NCBI RefSeq assembly: GCF_030731085.1
Contig: NZ_JASNFN010000001.1
Span: forward strand, 434,001 to 498,000
Direction of reading: 5' to 3'
Length of the DNA: 64,000 nt
From: Blastococcus carthaginiensis
Lineage (GTDB): Bacteria; Actinomycetota; Actinomycetes; Mycobacteriales; Geodermatophilaceae
Shown here: one piece after another, positions 7,803-16,550 of the stretch
How positions within the stretch are numbered: position 1 is the first letter of the stretch
Layout of the letters: each line of letters starts with the position of its first letter
Made by a program: the position numbers and the translations under genes
The notes under the pieces: generated by a model
What the model saw: only the letters and a program-made list of their open reading frames with translations
Database searches by the model: none
Told to the model about the DNA's origin: nothing

Positions 7803-8857
7803 TGACCGGAGCCCGTGCCGCAGTCGACGGCACTCCCCCCGAGGTCTGGCACCGGATCTCCACCCCGGCGTCGACCATCGGCCCCTGGCTCCCCGAGGGC
7901 GACCTCGGGGAGGCGCTGGCGGACGGGCTGGCCCGCGTGGAGGCCGAGCTGGCGGTCGCGGTGGGCAGCGAGCACCCGTTCGTGCGGGAGGCCGCCGGTC
8001 ACCTCATGGCCGCCGGTGGCAAGCGGTTCCGGCCGATGCTGGCGCTCCTGGCCGCCCAGCTGGGCGATCCCGCCGCGCCGCAGGTGACGCAGGGCGCCGT
8101 GGTCTGCGAGCTCACCCACCTGGCCACCCTGTACCACGACGACGTGATGGACGAGGCCGCCGTGCGCCGGGGGGCGCCCAGCGCCAACAGCCGGTGGAGC
8201 AACAGCATCGCCATCCTCACCGGCGACCTGCTCTTCGCCCGCGCCTCCGACATCCTGGCCGACCTCGGCCCCGAGGCCGTGCGCATCCAGGCGCGGACCT
8301 TCGAGCGGCTGGTCACCGGGCAGATCAAGGAGACCGTCGGCGCCCAGCCGGGCGACGACGCGATCGCGCACTACCTGCAGGTGCTCGCCGACAAGACGGG
8401 GTCGCTCGTCGCGACCTCCGCCCGCTTCGGCGCCTCCTTCGCCGGCGTCGATGCCGCGCTGGTGGCGGCGCTGACCGAGTTCGGCGAGGAGGTCGGCGTC
8501 GCCTTCCAGATCTCCGACGACCTCATCGACATCGTCAGCACCGACGGCGTCTCGGGGAAGTCGCCCGGCACCGACCTCCGCGAGGGGATCGCCACCCTGC
8601 CGGTGCTCTTCACCCTGGCCGGCGACGACCCCGAGGAGGCCCGGCTGCGCGAGCTGGTGGCCGGCCCGGTCACCGACGACGCGCAGCACGCCGAGGCCCT
8701 CGCGCTGCTGCGGTCCTCCCGCTCGCTGGCGCGCGCCACCGTCGTGCTGCGCGAGTACGCCGACCGGGCGCGCGCCCGGCTGGACGGGGTACCCCAGGGT
8801 GACGTCCGCGACGCCCTCTCGGCCCTGTGCGACTACGTGGTCACGCGTACCAGCTAG
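7802..8857 (+). CDS. Long-chain (all-E) polyprenyl diphosphate synthase
   Basis: This 351-residue trans-isoprenyl diphosphate synthase condenses isopentenyl diphosphate units onto an allylic primer. The first Asp-rich motif is DDVMD (D113-D117) and the second is DDLID (D239-D243); both bind Mg-diphosphate. The conserved GGKRFRP stretch is also present. The residue five positions before the first motif is a small Ala (A108), which in this family permits long chains. Its position, sharing one base with the nuoN stop, suggests it makes the menaquinone side chain (the role of HepT/GrcC/IspB-type enzymes); that assignment rests on context. ATG 7802 is the start; the frame is open upstream inside nuoN. 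Confidence 0.9.
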   Translation: MTGARAAVDGTPPEVWHRISTPASTIGPWLPEGDLGEALADGLARVEAELAVAVGSEHPFVREAAGHLMAAGGKRFRPMLALLAAQLGDPAAPQVTQGAVVCELTHLATLYHDDVMDEAAVRRGAPSANSRWSNSIAILTGDLLFARASDILADLGPEAVRIQARTFERLVTGQIKETVGAQPGDDAIAHYLQVLADKTGSLVATSARFGASFAGVDAALVAALTEFGEEVGVAFQISDDLIDIVSTDGVSGKSPGTDLREGIATLPVLFTLAGDDPEEARLRELVAGPVTDDAQHAEALALLRSSRSLARATVVLREYADRARARLDGVPQGDVRDALSALCDYVVTRTS

Positions 8858-8879
8858 AAGGCCTGGGCACCGGAGGGGC

Positions 8880-10064
8880 ATGCGCTCCTCCCTCGCCGGT
8901 CCGCTCGCGCTGACCCTCCTGCTCACCGCCTGCGGCGGCGGGTCGGACGAGGACGCCGGCTCGGTCGCCACGCCGCCGACGACCGAGGCCCCCGCCGGCG
9001 CCCCGTCGTTGCAGGTCGAGGTCGTCGCCGGGGGCTTCGACCACCCCTGGGACGTCGCGCAGGCCGAGGACGGCACGCTGCTCCTCGACGAGCGTGCGGG
9101 CGGCTTCACCGCCGTGCGCCCCGACGGCACGGTCCAGGAGGTGGAGGCCGACCTCGGTGACCTGTTCGCCACCGGGGAGACCGGGCTGATGGGCCTGGTG
9201 CTGGACCCTGCCTTCGCGGAGAACCGTCGGTTCTACACGTGCCAGGGCGTGACCGACGGCGACGGCGCCTCGATCGAGGTGATCGCCTGGACCGTCGCGG
9301 ACGACTGGAGCACCGCCACCCGGGTCGACGACCCGCTGATCGGCGGCATCCCGGTCAACGAGGGCTCCGGGCGGCACGGCGGCTGCCGGGTGGAGTTCGG
9401 GCCGGACGGGGCGCTGCTGGTGGGCACCGGCGACAACGCCGTCGGCACCTACCCCCAGGACCTCGGCGTCCTCGGCGGCAAGGTCCTCCGCGCCGATCCG
9501 GCCACCGGGGAGCCGCTGCCGGACAACCCCTTCGTCGCCCCGGACGACGGCGCCGAGGACCTGATCTGGACCTACGGGCACCGCAACGTGCAGGGCCTGG
9601 CCGTCCGGCCGGGCACCGACCAGACCTACTCCGTCGAGCACGGCCCCGACCGCAACGACGAGGTGAACCTGCTGCAGCCGGGCGGCAACTACGGCTGGGA
9701 CCCGGGGGCCGGCGGCTACGACGAGAGCGTGCCGATGACCGACCCGGAGATCGAGGGCGCGGTACCGGCGGTCTGGGATTCGGGCGCCCCGCCGATCGCG
9801 CCCAGCGACGGCACCTTCCTCGAGGGCGACCAGTGGGGCGACTACGACGGGCTCCTCCTGCTGGGCGCGCTGCGCGGGCAGCACGTCCTGGCGCTGCGCC
9901 TGGACGAGCAGGGGCAGCTGGTCGAGCAGTTCCGGCTGCCCGAGCTCGACGGCACCTACGGGCGGATCCGCACCGTCGAGCAGGGCACCGACGGCGCGCT
10001 CTACGTGACCACCGACAACGGCGACGACCGGGACCAGCTGCTGCGTGTCACCCCGCAGGGCTGA
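8880..10064 (+). CDS. Glucose/sorbosone dehydrogenase-fold lipoprotein (PQQ-type beta-propeller)
   Basis: The 394-residue product begins with a lipoprotein signal whose lipobox ends LLTAC with C18, so it is probably anchored outside the membrane. The rest follows the soluble glucose dehydrogenase/sorbosone dehydrogenase family: FDHPWDVAQAEDGTLL early on, then GRHGGCRVEFGPDGALLVGTG, YGHRNVQGLAV (a conserved active-site region), and GTYGRIRTVEQGTDGALYVT near the end. Members oxidise aldoses with PQQ, though substrates are unknown for most actinobacterial versions. ATG 8880 was chosen because GGAGGGG precedes it and the signal peptide starts there. The 3' end overlaps the convergent gene at 10048 by 17 bases. 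Confidence 0.85.
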   Translation: MRSSLAGPLALTLLLTACGGGSDEDAGSVATPPTTEAPAGAPSLQVEVVAGGFDHPWDVAQAEDGTLLLDERAGGFTAVRPDGTVQEVEADLGDLFATGETGLMGLVLDPAFAENRRFYTCQGVTDGDGASIEVIAWTVADDWSTATRVDDPLIGGIPVNEGSGRHGGCRVEFGPDGALLVGTGDNAVGTYPQDLGVLGGKVLRADPATGEPLPDNPFVAPDDGAEDLIWTYGHRNVQGLAVRPGTDQTYSVEHGPDRNDEVNLLQPGGNYGWDPGAGGYDESVPMTDPEIEGAVPAVWDSGAPPIAPSDGTFLEGDQWGDYDGLLLLGALRGQHVLALRLDEQGQLVEQFRLPELDGTYGRIRTVEQGTDGALYVTTDNGDDRDQLLRVTPQG

Positions 10065-10731
10065 GCGCCCGGGCGGCCACGCGCGGCGGCACGGCGGCGC
10101 CCGGTGGCAGCAGCGGGCACGGCTCCGGCTCGCCCAGCACCGCGCGCACCGGCAGCACGCCGGCCCACACCGGGTCGGCGGCGTCGGCACCCTCGACGTC
10201 CCGCTCGTCGTCGCCCGGCGGGCCGGTGCGGATCTTCACGCTCGCCTCGGCGAGGTCCAGGGCCAGCACCGCGGTGGCGGCGAGCTCCTTGCGGTCGGGC
10301 CGGCGGGTGGCCGCCCACGATCCGGGCGCCAGGTGCTCGGTGAGCACCTCCAGCCCGAGCAGCCGCTCGTCGGGATCGGTCACCAACCGGGCCGCACCGT
10401 GCACGACCGCGCAGCGGTAGTTCACCGAGTGGTGGAACGCCGAGCGCGCGTAGACGATGCCGTCCAGGTGGGTGACGGTGAAGCAGACCGGCGCCCCTGT
10501 CGCCGCCCGCAGGGTGGCCGCGCCCGTCGAGCCGTGCAGGTAGAGGGTGTCGTCGTGCCGCCCGTAGCCGGTCGGCAGCACCACCGGTGCGTCCCCGACC
10601 TGCACGCCGAGGTGGCCGATCAGCCCGGCGTCCAGCACGGCGTGCAGGTCGGCCCGGTCGGTGCGGGCGCGCTTCGCGCCCCGGCGCACGGTGCTGCGGG
10701 CGGTGGGGGAGAGCGGGGCGGCGGTGTCCAC
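10048..10731 (-). CDS. Pyridoxamine 5'-phosphate oxidase-like FMN split-barrel protein
   Basis: The 227-residue protein has the pattern of the Pyridox_ox_2/NimA-like flavin-binding split barrel: an N-terminal helix (DLHAVLDAGLIGHLGV), a strand pair with YLHGSTGAATLRAA, CFTVTHLDGIVYARSAFHHS, YRCAVVHGAARLV, and a C-terminal VLALDLAEASVKIRTG with several acidic residues. Members bind FMN and include proteins acting on pyridoxine, heme or nitro compounds; the substrate here is not evident. The start is GTG 10731, since no ATG is available in frame upstream. It is divergent from a MocR regulator, a pairing that often reflects control of vitamin B6 metabolism (inference). Its 3' end overlaps the convergent dehydrogenase gene. 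Confidence 0.8.
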   Translation of the reverse strand: MDTAAPLSPTARSTVRRGAKRARTDRADLHAVLDAGLIGHLGVQVGDAPVVLPTGYGRHDDTLYLHGSTGAATLRAATGAPVCFTVTHLDGIVYARSAFHHSVNYRCAVVHGAARLVTDPDERLLGLEVLTEHLAPGSWAATRRPDRKELAATAVLALDLAEASVKIRTGPPGDDERDVEGADAADPVWAGVLPVRAVLGEPEPCPLLPPGAAVPPRVAARALSPAG

Positions 10732-10753
10732 GGCGTCGATCCTGCGTCGGCGG

Positions 10754-10798
10754 GTGGACTGCCGGAACGGCCAATCCGCTAGATTTCGGCCAGTCCAC
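10754..10798. promoter_or_regulatory. Shared operator/promoter region of the MocR pair
   Basis: The region between the divergent genes holds a perfect 8-bp inverted repeat, GTGGACTG (10754-10761) and CAGTCCAC (10791-10798), with a 29-bp spacer. Inside the spacer TAGATT (10780-10785) can serve as the -10 element for the MocR gene. MocR-type regulators typically bind paired half-sites over divergent promoters and autoregulate. The inverted repeat is seen directly; its use by the adjacent regulator is inferred. Confidence 0.55.
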
Positions 10799-10821
10799 TC
10801 GTCCCCGTCGGCAGGAGCGCC

Positions 10822-12261
10822 GTGATCGACGTCCCGACGGTGGTGCTCGACCGGGGCTCGGGAACGCCGCTGTCGGTGCAGCTGGCCGAGGCGCTGCGCG
10901 GCGCGGCCGCCGACGGCACGCTGCGCCCCGGCGACCGGCTGCCCTCGACGCGCGCGTTCGCCGCGGCGCTCGGGGTGAGCCGCACCGTGACCGTCGCCGC
11001 CTACGACCAGCTGCTGGCCGAGGGCTGGCTCGGCGGGCGCCGCGGAGCCGGCACCTACGTCCTCGGCGCGGTGACGGCGGCCCCCGCGGCCGTCCCGGTC
11101 CCGGCCGGCCGGCCGCCGGAGGCCCCGGCGCTGGTCGACCTGCGCGCCGGGTCGCCGTGCCTCGAGGTGCTCGACCGCGCAGCCTGGCGGCGCGCCTGGC
11201 GGACCGCCGGCGACGGCGCACCCGACGCCCACCCGGAGCCGGCCGGGGACCCGGCCTTCCGGTCGGCGGTCGCGGACCACCTGCTGCGGCACCGCGGACT
11301 GGCTGCCGGCGCGGACGACGTGCTGGCCACGGCCGGCACCTCGGCGGCGGTGGGCGAGGTGGCGCGCACCCTGCCGCCGGGTAGCCGCGTGGCGGTGGAG
11401 GACCCCGGCTACCAACGGGTCGTCGGCGCCCTGCGGGACGCCGGGGTCGAGGTCGTCCCCGCCGCGGTCGACGACGACGGCCTCGTCGTCGAGGCGCTCC
11501 CGTCGGACGTGGCCGCCGTCTACTGCACGCCGGCCCACCAGTACCCGCTCGGCCGCCGGATGTCCGCCGCCCGCCGGCTGGAGCTCGTCGCCCGGGCCCG
11601 CGCGGACGGGTGGTGGGTGCTGGAGGACGACTACGACGGCGAGCTGCGCTACGACGTCGCGCCGCTGCCGCTGCTGGGAGCGCTGGGGCCCGACGTCGTG
11701 GTGCACCTGGGCACGACCGGCAAGATCGTCAGCCCCACGCTCGGCGTCGGATGGCTGGTGGCGCCCGGGCCGCTGCGGGGCGCATTGCTGGCCCGGCGCA
11801 CCGCGACCGGCACGCGGCCGCCGCGGGCCGGGCAGCGGGTGTTCGCGGCGTTCGCGGCCTCGGGCGACCTCGCCCGGCACCTGCGCCGGCTGCGGCGGGA
11901 GCTGGTCGGCCGCGCCGAGGAGGTGCGCGCCGCGGTCGCGGCCGCCGGCCGCCGGGCGGAGGGCGACGCCGCGGGGGCGCACGTGCTCGTGCCGCTGCCC
12001 GGTCCCGGGGCGGAGGAGGAGGTCCGGACGGCGGCCGCCGCGCGAGGTGTCGCCCTGGACGACCTGGCCCGGCACACCGTCTCCGAAGGTGCCCGCCGCT
12101 CCGGCCTGGTCGTGGGTTTCGCCGCACCGTCGCGCGAGGAGCTGCGCCGGGCCCTGCCGGTGCTCACCGAGGTGCTCCGCGAGCACGGCCGCGGGCCCGC
12201 ATCCCCGAGGGAGACGGACCTGGTCGCGCCGAGTGGGCCCGGAGGGTCCGCGCAGGCGTGA
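10822..12261 (+). CDS. MocR-type GntR/aminotransferase transcriptional regulator
   Basis: The 479-residue protein is a fusion of an N-terminal GntR winged helix-turn-helix (about residues 8-75, with GDRLPSTRAFAAALGVSRTV) and a fold-type-I aminotransferase domain (about 105-465). The aminotransferase part keeps LEDDYDGELRYD and the PLP lysine K301 in LGTTGKIVSPTLGVGW. MocR proteins such as PdxR and GabR sense PLP or an amino-compound aldimine rather than catalyse transamination. The GTG start at 10822 follows GGCAGGAG. Its divergent neighbour is a pyridoxamine-phosphate-oxidase-like gene, consistent with a PdxR-like role, but the effector is not proven. Confidence 0.88.
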   Translation: MIDVPTVVLDRGSGTPLSVQLAEALRGAAADGTLRPGDRLPSTRAFAAALGVSRTVTVAAYDQLLAEGWLGGRRGAGTYVLGAVTAAPAAVPVPAGRPPEAPALVDLRAGSPCLEVLDRAAWRRAWRTAGDGAPDAHPEPAGDPAFRSAVADHLLRHRGLAAGADDVLATAGTSAAVGEVARTLPPGSRVAVEDPGYQRVVGALRDAGVEVVPAAVDDDGLVVEALPSDVAAVYCTPAHQYPLGRRMSAARRLELVARARADGWWVLEDDYDGELRYDVAPLPLLGALGPDVVVHLGTTGKIVSPTLGVGWLVAPGPLRGALLARRTATGTRPPRAGQRVFAAFAASGDLARHLRRLRRELVGRAEEVRAAVAAAGRRAEGDAAGAHVLVPLPGPGAEEEVRTAAAARGVALDDLARHTVSEGARRSGLVVGFAAPSREELRRALPVLTEVLREHGRGPASPRETDLVAPSGPGGSAQA

Positions 12262-12300
12262 CGCGGCGGCTCAGCTCACCGGGGGACGGCAGTTGGCCGC

Positions 12301-12393
12301 GGTGCCGTCCGGAGGACGGCAGTGTCATCGCGGTGCCGTCCGGAGGGCGGCAGTGTCATGGCGGTGTCGTCCGGAGGACGACCGGGTCATTGC
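12301..12393. repeat. Three 31-bp tandem hairpin units at the MocR/korB convergent junction
   Basis: Three abutting 31-bp units occupy 12301-12331, 12332-12362 and 12363-12393. Each contains a hairpin of the form GCCGTCC-GGA-GGACGGC (the third uses GTCGTCC-GGA-GGACGAC, and the second has one G in place of A). Units 1 and 2 differ at two positions; unit 3 is more diverged. A further partial unit lies just 5' (about 12279-12300). The array ends across the korB stop codon (12387-12389). It sits between convergent genes, so it may act as a bidirectional terminator or mRNA 3'-end protector. One more copy lies at 48397-48441. Confidence 0.75.
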
Positions 12394-13478
12394 ACTTCCC
12401 AGGTGTCGCCGCCGGCGAGCAGCGCGTCGAGGTCGCCGGGGCCCTGCAGCCGGGCCTCGTGCAGCTGCTCGGCCATCATCGCCCCGTAGGTGGCCTTCTC
12501 GACCTTCCGGAACACGCCCATGGGGGTGTACCGGAGGTCCTGCGTGGCGAGCCGGGACAGCGCGAACGCGTACGACGGGTCCTCGCGGGTGGCGTCGTGG
12601 ACGACGATCTCGCTCGCGTCGACCTGGTTGGTCTCGGCCACCCGGAGGCCGCCGAAGTCGTCGCGGACCACGCACGAGGCGCCGTCCGGCCCGAACACCA
12701 GCGGCTCGCCGTGCTGGAGCGGGATCGTCCACATCGGGCCGGTCGCCGGGTCCTTGAGCAGCTCGAAGGCGCCGTCGTTGAAGATGTTGCAGTTCTGGTA
12801 GATCTCCACCAGCGACGTGCCCTTGTGCTCCGCGGCCTGGCGCAGCACCTCGGTGAGACCCTTGCGGTCGGAGTCCATCGCCCGGCCGACGAAGGTGGCG
12901 TCCGCGCCGATCGCGAGGGACACCGGGTTGAACGGGTGGTCCAGCGAGCCCATCGGCGTGGACTTGGTGACCTTGCCGACCTCGGAGGTGGGCGAGTACT
13001 GGCCCTTGGTGAGGCCGTAGATCCGGTTGTTGAACAGCAGGATCGTCATGTCCACGTTGCGGCGCAGCGCGTGGATCAGGTGGTTGCCGCCGATGGAGAG
13101 CGCGTCGCCGTCGCCGGTGACGACCCACACCGACAGGTCGGGGCGCGAGGCGGCCAGGCCGGTCGCGATCGCCGGGGCGCGCCCGTGGATCGAGTGCATC
13201 CCGTAGGTGTTCATGTAGTACGGGAAGCGCGACGAGCACCCGATGCCCGAGACGATGACCATGTCCTCGCGCGCGATGCCCAGGCTCGGCAGGAAGCTCT
13301 GGACGGCGTTGAGGATGACGTAGTCACCGCACCCGGGGCACCAGCGCACCTCCTGGTCGGTCTTGAAGTCCTTGCCCTTGAGCTCGGTCTGCTTGGGACC
13401 GTGCTGCTCCAGCGAGCGGGCGATGGCGGCGTCGATCGGGGTCGGCGCGTCGGGCATGCCGAGTTCGACGGTGGTCAC
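12387..13478 (-). CDS. korB: 2-oxoglutarate:ferredoxin oxidoreductase, beta subunit
   Basis: This 363-residue subunit binds thiamine diphosphate. It shows the RWCPGCGDY motif (C47, C50), which supplies cluster or fold cysteines, then IGCSSRFPYYMNTYG and the ThDP/Mg motif GDGDALSIGGNHLIHALRRN (GDGD at 122-125). Together with KorA it decarboxylates 2-oxoglutarate to succinyl-CoA using ferredoxin, as in the oxygen-tolerant mycobacterial KorAB. The GTG start at 13478 overlaps the korA stop (GTGA). Its 3' end runs into the hairpin repeat array. A 2-oxoacid other than 2-oxoglutarate cannot be excluded from sequence alone. Confidence 0.93.
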   Translation of the reverse strand: MTTVELGMPDAPTPIDAAIARSLEQHGPKQTELKGKDFKTDQEVRWCPGCGDYVILNAVQSFLPSLGIAREDMVIVSGIGCSSRFPYYMNTYGMHSIHGRAPAIATGLAASRPDLSVWVVTGDGDALSIGGNHLIHALRRNVDMTILLFNNRIYGLTKGQYSPTSEVGKVTKSTPMGSLDHPFNPVSLAIGADATFVGRAMDSDRKGLTEVLRQAAEHKGTSLVEIYQNCNIFNDGAFELLKDPATGPMWTIPLQHGEPLVFGPDGASCVVRDDFGGLRVAETNQVDASEIVVHDATREDPSYAFALSRLATQDLRYTPMGVFRKVEKATYGAMMAEQLHEARLQGPGDLDALLAGGDTWEVQ

Positions 13479-15436
13479 TGGACTGCTCCGTTCACGGCTG
13501 CGGGGTTTCCGGTGTCGATGGCGTCCTGGATCACGGCGGCCAGCTCGGCCGCGCGGAAGGGCAGGCCGCGCACCTGGGTGTGGCTCTGCACGTCGACCAG
13601 GTACTTGGCGCGCAGCAGCAGGGCCAGCTGGCCGAGGTTCATCTCCGGGCAGATCACCCGGTCGTACCGGGCCAGGACCTCGCCGAGGTCGGCGGGGAAC
13701 GGGTTGATGTGCCGCAGGTGGATCTGGGCGACCTTCCGGCCGGACCCGCGGATCCGCCGGCAGGCGGCACCGATCGGGCCGTAGGTCGAGCCCCACCCGA
13801 TGACGGCGACGCGGGCGTCGCCGTCCGGGTCGTCGACGTCGGTCGGCGGGATCGACGCGGCGATGCCGTCGATCTTCGCCTGGCGGGTGCGGGTCATGAA
13901 GTCGTGGTTGGCCGGGTCGTAGGAGATGTTGCCCGTCCGGTCGGCCTTCTCCAGCCCGCCGATGCGGTGCTGCATCCCCGCGGTGCCCGGGATCGCCCAG
14001 GCGCGGGCCAGGGTCTCGGGGTCGCGCAGGTAGGGGAGGAACTCGCCGTCCTCGCCGTTGGGCTCGGTGGCGAACCCGACCGCCGGGGCCAGGTCGGGCA
14101 GCGAGGCCGCGTCCGGGATCGCCCACGGCTCGGCCCCGTTGGCCAGGTAGCCGTCCGACAGCAGCATCACCGGCGTCCGGTAGGCGAGCGCGATCCGCGC
14201 CGCCTCGACGGCGGCGTCGAAGCAGTCGCCGGGGGAGCGCGGTGCGATGACCGGGACGGGGGCCTCGCCGTTGCGGCCGAACATCGCCTGCAGCAGGTCA
14301 CTCTGCTCGGTCTTCGTGGGCAGCCCGGTCGAGGGGCCGCCGCGCTGCACGTCGACGATCACCAGCGGCAGCTCCGTTATCACGGCCAGGCCGATGGTCT
14401 CGGCCTTGAGGGCGACACCGGGGCCCGACGTCGTCGTCACCCCGAGGGCACCGCCGAAGGAGGCGCCGAGCGCCGCGCCGATGCCGGCGATCTCGTCCTC
14501 CGCCTGGAAGGTGCGCACGCCGAACGCCTTGTGCCGCGACAGCTCGTGCAGGATGTCCGACGCCGGGGTGATCGGGTAGGCCCCCAGGAACAGCGGCAAC
14601 CCGGAGCGCTGGCCGGCGGCGACGAGCCCGAGGGCCAGGGCCTGGTTGCCGGAGATGTTCCGGTAGCGGCCCGGCTTCATCGGGGCCGGCTTGATCTCGT
14701 AGGAGACGGCGAAGGCCTCGGTGGTCTCGCCGTAGTTGTAGCCGGCGCGGAAGGCGGCGATGTTGGCCGCGGCGATCTCGGGCTTGCGGCGGAACTGGCG
14801 CTCCAGGAAGCGGACGGTGCCCTCGGTCGGCCGGTGGTACATCCAGCTCAGCAGGCCGAGCGTGAACATGTTCTTGCTGCGCTCGGCCTCCTTCTTGCCG
14901 AGGCCGGAGTCCTTGAGCGCATCGGTCGTCATCGAGGTCAGCGGGACGCTGACGGTCTGCCAGCCCTCGAGGGAGCCGTCCTCGAGCGGGCTGGTCGCGT
15001 AACCGACCTTGGCCAGGTTGCGCGGGGTGAACTCGTCGGAGTCGACGATGAGCAGGCCGCCGCCGGGTAGCTCGGCGAGGTTGGCCTTGAGCGCGGCGGG
15101 GTTCATCGCGACCAGCACGTCGGGCGCATCACCCGGCGTCATGACGTCGTGGTCGGCGAACTGCAGCTGGAAGGAGCTGACCCCCGGCAGGGTCCCCGTG
15201 GGGGCCCGGATCTCGGCCGGGAAGTTCGGCAGCGTCTTGAGGTCGTTGCCGAAGGACGCCGTCTCGCTGGTGAACCGGTTGCCGGTCAGCTGCATGCCGT
15301 CGCCGGAGTCACCGGCCAGCCGGATGACGACGCGGTCGAGCTCCACGACGCTCTTCACGAGGCCGCCGGGGGCCGAGCCGGGCACCGGGGCGCCGCTCGA
15401 TCCCGACGGCGCAACGGTCGGGTTGGTGCCAGTCAT
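13475..15436 (-). CDS. korA: 2-oxoglutarate:ferredoxin oxidoreductase, alpha (gamma-alpha fused) subunit
   Basis: The 653-residue protein fuses the gamma domain (about residues 30-220, GDSGDGMQLTGNRFTSE at its start) to the alpha pyrimidine-binding domain (about 250-480, with LFLGAYPITPASDILHELSR and FQAEDEIAGIGAALGASFGG) and a C-terminal transketolase-like domain (RVAVIGWGSTYGPIGAACRR). This fused arrangement is standard for actinobacterial KorA. It is the first gene of a two-gene minus-strand operon with korB, overlapping it by four bases. About 210 bp of non-coding sequence separates it from htpX on the other strand and must contain both promoters. Confidence 0.94.
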   Translation of the reverse strand: MTGTNPTVAPSGSSGAPVPGSAPGGLVKSVVELDRVVIRLAGDSGDGMQLTGNRFTSETASFGNDLKTLPNFPAEIRAPTGTLPGVSSFQLQFADHDVMTPGDAPDVLVAMNPAALKANLAELPGGGLLIVDSDEFTPRNLAKVGYATSPLEDGSLEGWQTVSVPLTSMTTDALKDSGLGKKEAERSKNMFTLGLLSWMYHRPTEGTVRFLERQFRRKPEIAAANIAAFRAGYNYGETTEAFAVSYEIKPAPMKPGRYRNISGNQALALGLVAAGQRSGLPLFLGAYPITPASDILHELSRHKAFGVRTFQAEDEIAGIGAALGASFGGALGVTTTSGPGVALKAETIGLAVITELPLVIVDVQRGGPSTGLPTKTEQSDLLQAMFGRNGEAPVPVIAPRSPGDCFDAAVEAARIALAYRTPVMLLSDGYLANGAEPWAIPDAASLPDLAPAVGFATEPNGEDGEFLPYLRDPETLARAWAIPGTAGMQHRIGGLEKADRTGNISYDPANHDFMTRTRQAKIDGIAASIPPTDVDDPDGDARVAVIGWGSTYGPIGAACRRIRGSGRKVAQIHLRHINPFPADLGEVLARYDRVICPEMNLGQLALLLRAKYLVDVQSHTQVRGLPFRAAELAAVIQDAIDTGNPAAVNGAVQ

Positions 15437-15649
15437 CAGCGGTCTACCTCCACCGGGCGAGGTTACGTGCGTGTCTACGCGCCCGGGATGTGCAACCGGA
15501 CACGCCGCAGCGGCGAGGATCCCACCGCGTCCAGTGGGGCAACGGCGGTGGCGGCACGGTCATTCCACAGGGGACCCGGTCGGGGGAGCGGTCGCCGGCC
15601 GGCCGGGAACGGGGGGTGCGACGACGGCGTTGGACGGGTCGTGCAACGC

Positions 15650-16519
15650 ATGACCAACGGACTGAAGACCGCCCTCCTGCTGGGTCTGATGGGCGGGCTG
15701 ATCCTCATGGCCGGCGCGCTGATCGGCGGGCGCGGAGGGCTGTTCATCGCGCTGCTCATCGCCCTGGCGGTCAACGGCTACGCCTACTTCAACTCCGACA
15801 AGCTGGCGCTGCGCGCCATGCGGGCCTTCCCGGTCACCGAGACCCAGGCGCCGCAGCTCTACGCGATCGTGCGCCAGCTCGCGACCGAGGCGCGCCAGCC
15901 CATGCCCCGGCTCTACGTCAGCCCGACGAACCAGCCCAACGCGTTCGCGACCGGCCGCAACCCGCGCAACGCGGCCGTCTGCGTCACCCAGGGCATCCTC
16001 GAGCTGCTCGACCGGCGGCAGCTGCGCGGCGTGCTCGCCCACGAGCTCTCGCACGTCTACAACCGGGACATCCTCATCAGCTCGGTCGCCGGCGCGATGG
16101 CCACGGTGATCACCTACCTGGCGCACATGGCGATGTTCGCCTCGCTGTTCGGCGGTCGCTCCGACGAGGACCGGGGCGGCGGCAACGCCCTCGGCGGCCT
16201 GCTGCTCATGCTGCTCGGCCCGCTCGCCGCCGGGCTGGTGCAGATGGCGGTCAGCCGCAGCCGCGAGTACCAGGCCGACGCCTCCGGCGCCCAGCTGTCG
16301 CAGGACCCGCTGGCGCTGGCCGACGCCCTGCGGGTGATCGAGCGGGGGACGGCGGCCCGCCCGCTGCCCCAGGAGGAGCGGCTGGTCACCCAGAGCCATC
16401 TCATGATCGCCAACCCGTTCCGCGGGCAGGGCCTGGCCTCGCTGTTCGCCAGCCACCCGCCCATGCCGCAGCGGATCGCCCGCCTGGAGCAGATGGCCCG
16501 CGAGCTCGGCCAGCGCTGA
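15650..16519 (+). CDS. htpX: Membrane zinc metalloprotease HtpX
   Basis: This 289-residue M48-family protease degrades damaged membrane proteins. It has two hydrophobic segments in the first 45 residues, the zinc motif HELSH (H131, E132, H135) and the third ligand E206 in SRSREYQADASGA. Two more hydrophobic stretches lie between the motif and the third ligand, placing the active site on the cytoplasmic face. ATG 15650 was chosen; a GTG nine bases upstream in frame is an alternative. The upstream part of the open frame belongs to the korA antisense region and is unlikely to be coding. Confidence 0.93.
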   Translation: MTNGLKTALLLGLMGGLILMAGALIGGRGGLFIALLIALAVNGYAYFNSDKLALRAMRAFPVTETQAPQLYAIVRQLATEARQPMPRLYVSPTNQPNAFATGRNPRNAAVCVTQGILELLDRRQLRGVLAHELSHVYNRDILISSVAGAMATVITYLAHMAMFASLFGGRSDEDRGGGNALGGLLLMLLGPLAAGLVQMAVSRSREYQADASGAQLSQDPLALADALRVIERGTAARPLPQEERLVTQSHLMIANPFRGQGLASLFASHPPMPQRIARLEQMARELGQR

Positions 16520-16550
16520 CGGCGGACCCCCGTCCGGGGGCCGTGACGCC

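Noticed and set aside
12301..12393. The 31-bp tandem units considered as a CRISPR array
   Set aside because: The units abut with no variable spacers between them, there are only three, and no cas gene is present.
12387..15436. korAB read as pyruvate:ferredoxin oxidoreductase
   Set aside because: The fused gamma-alpha subunit plus a separate beta subunit without an added ferredoxin domain matches actinobacterial KorAB. A different 2-oxoacid preference cannot be strictly excluded by sequence.
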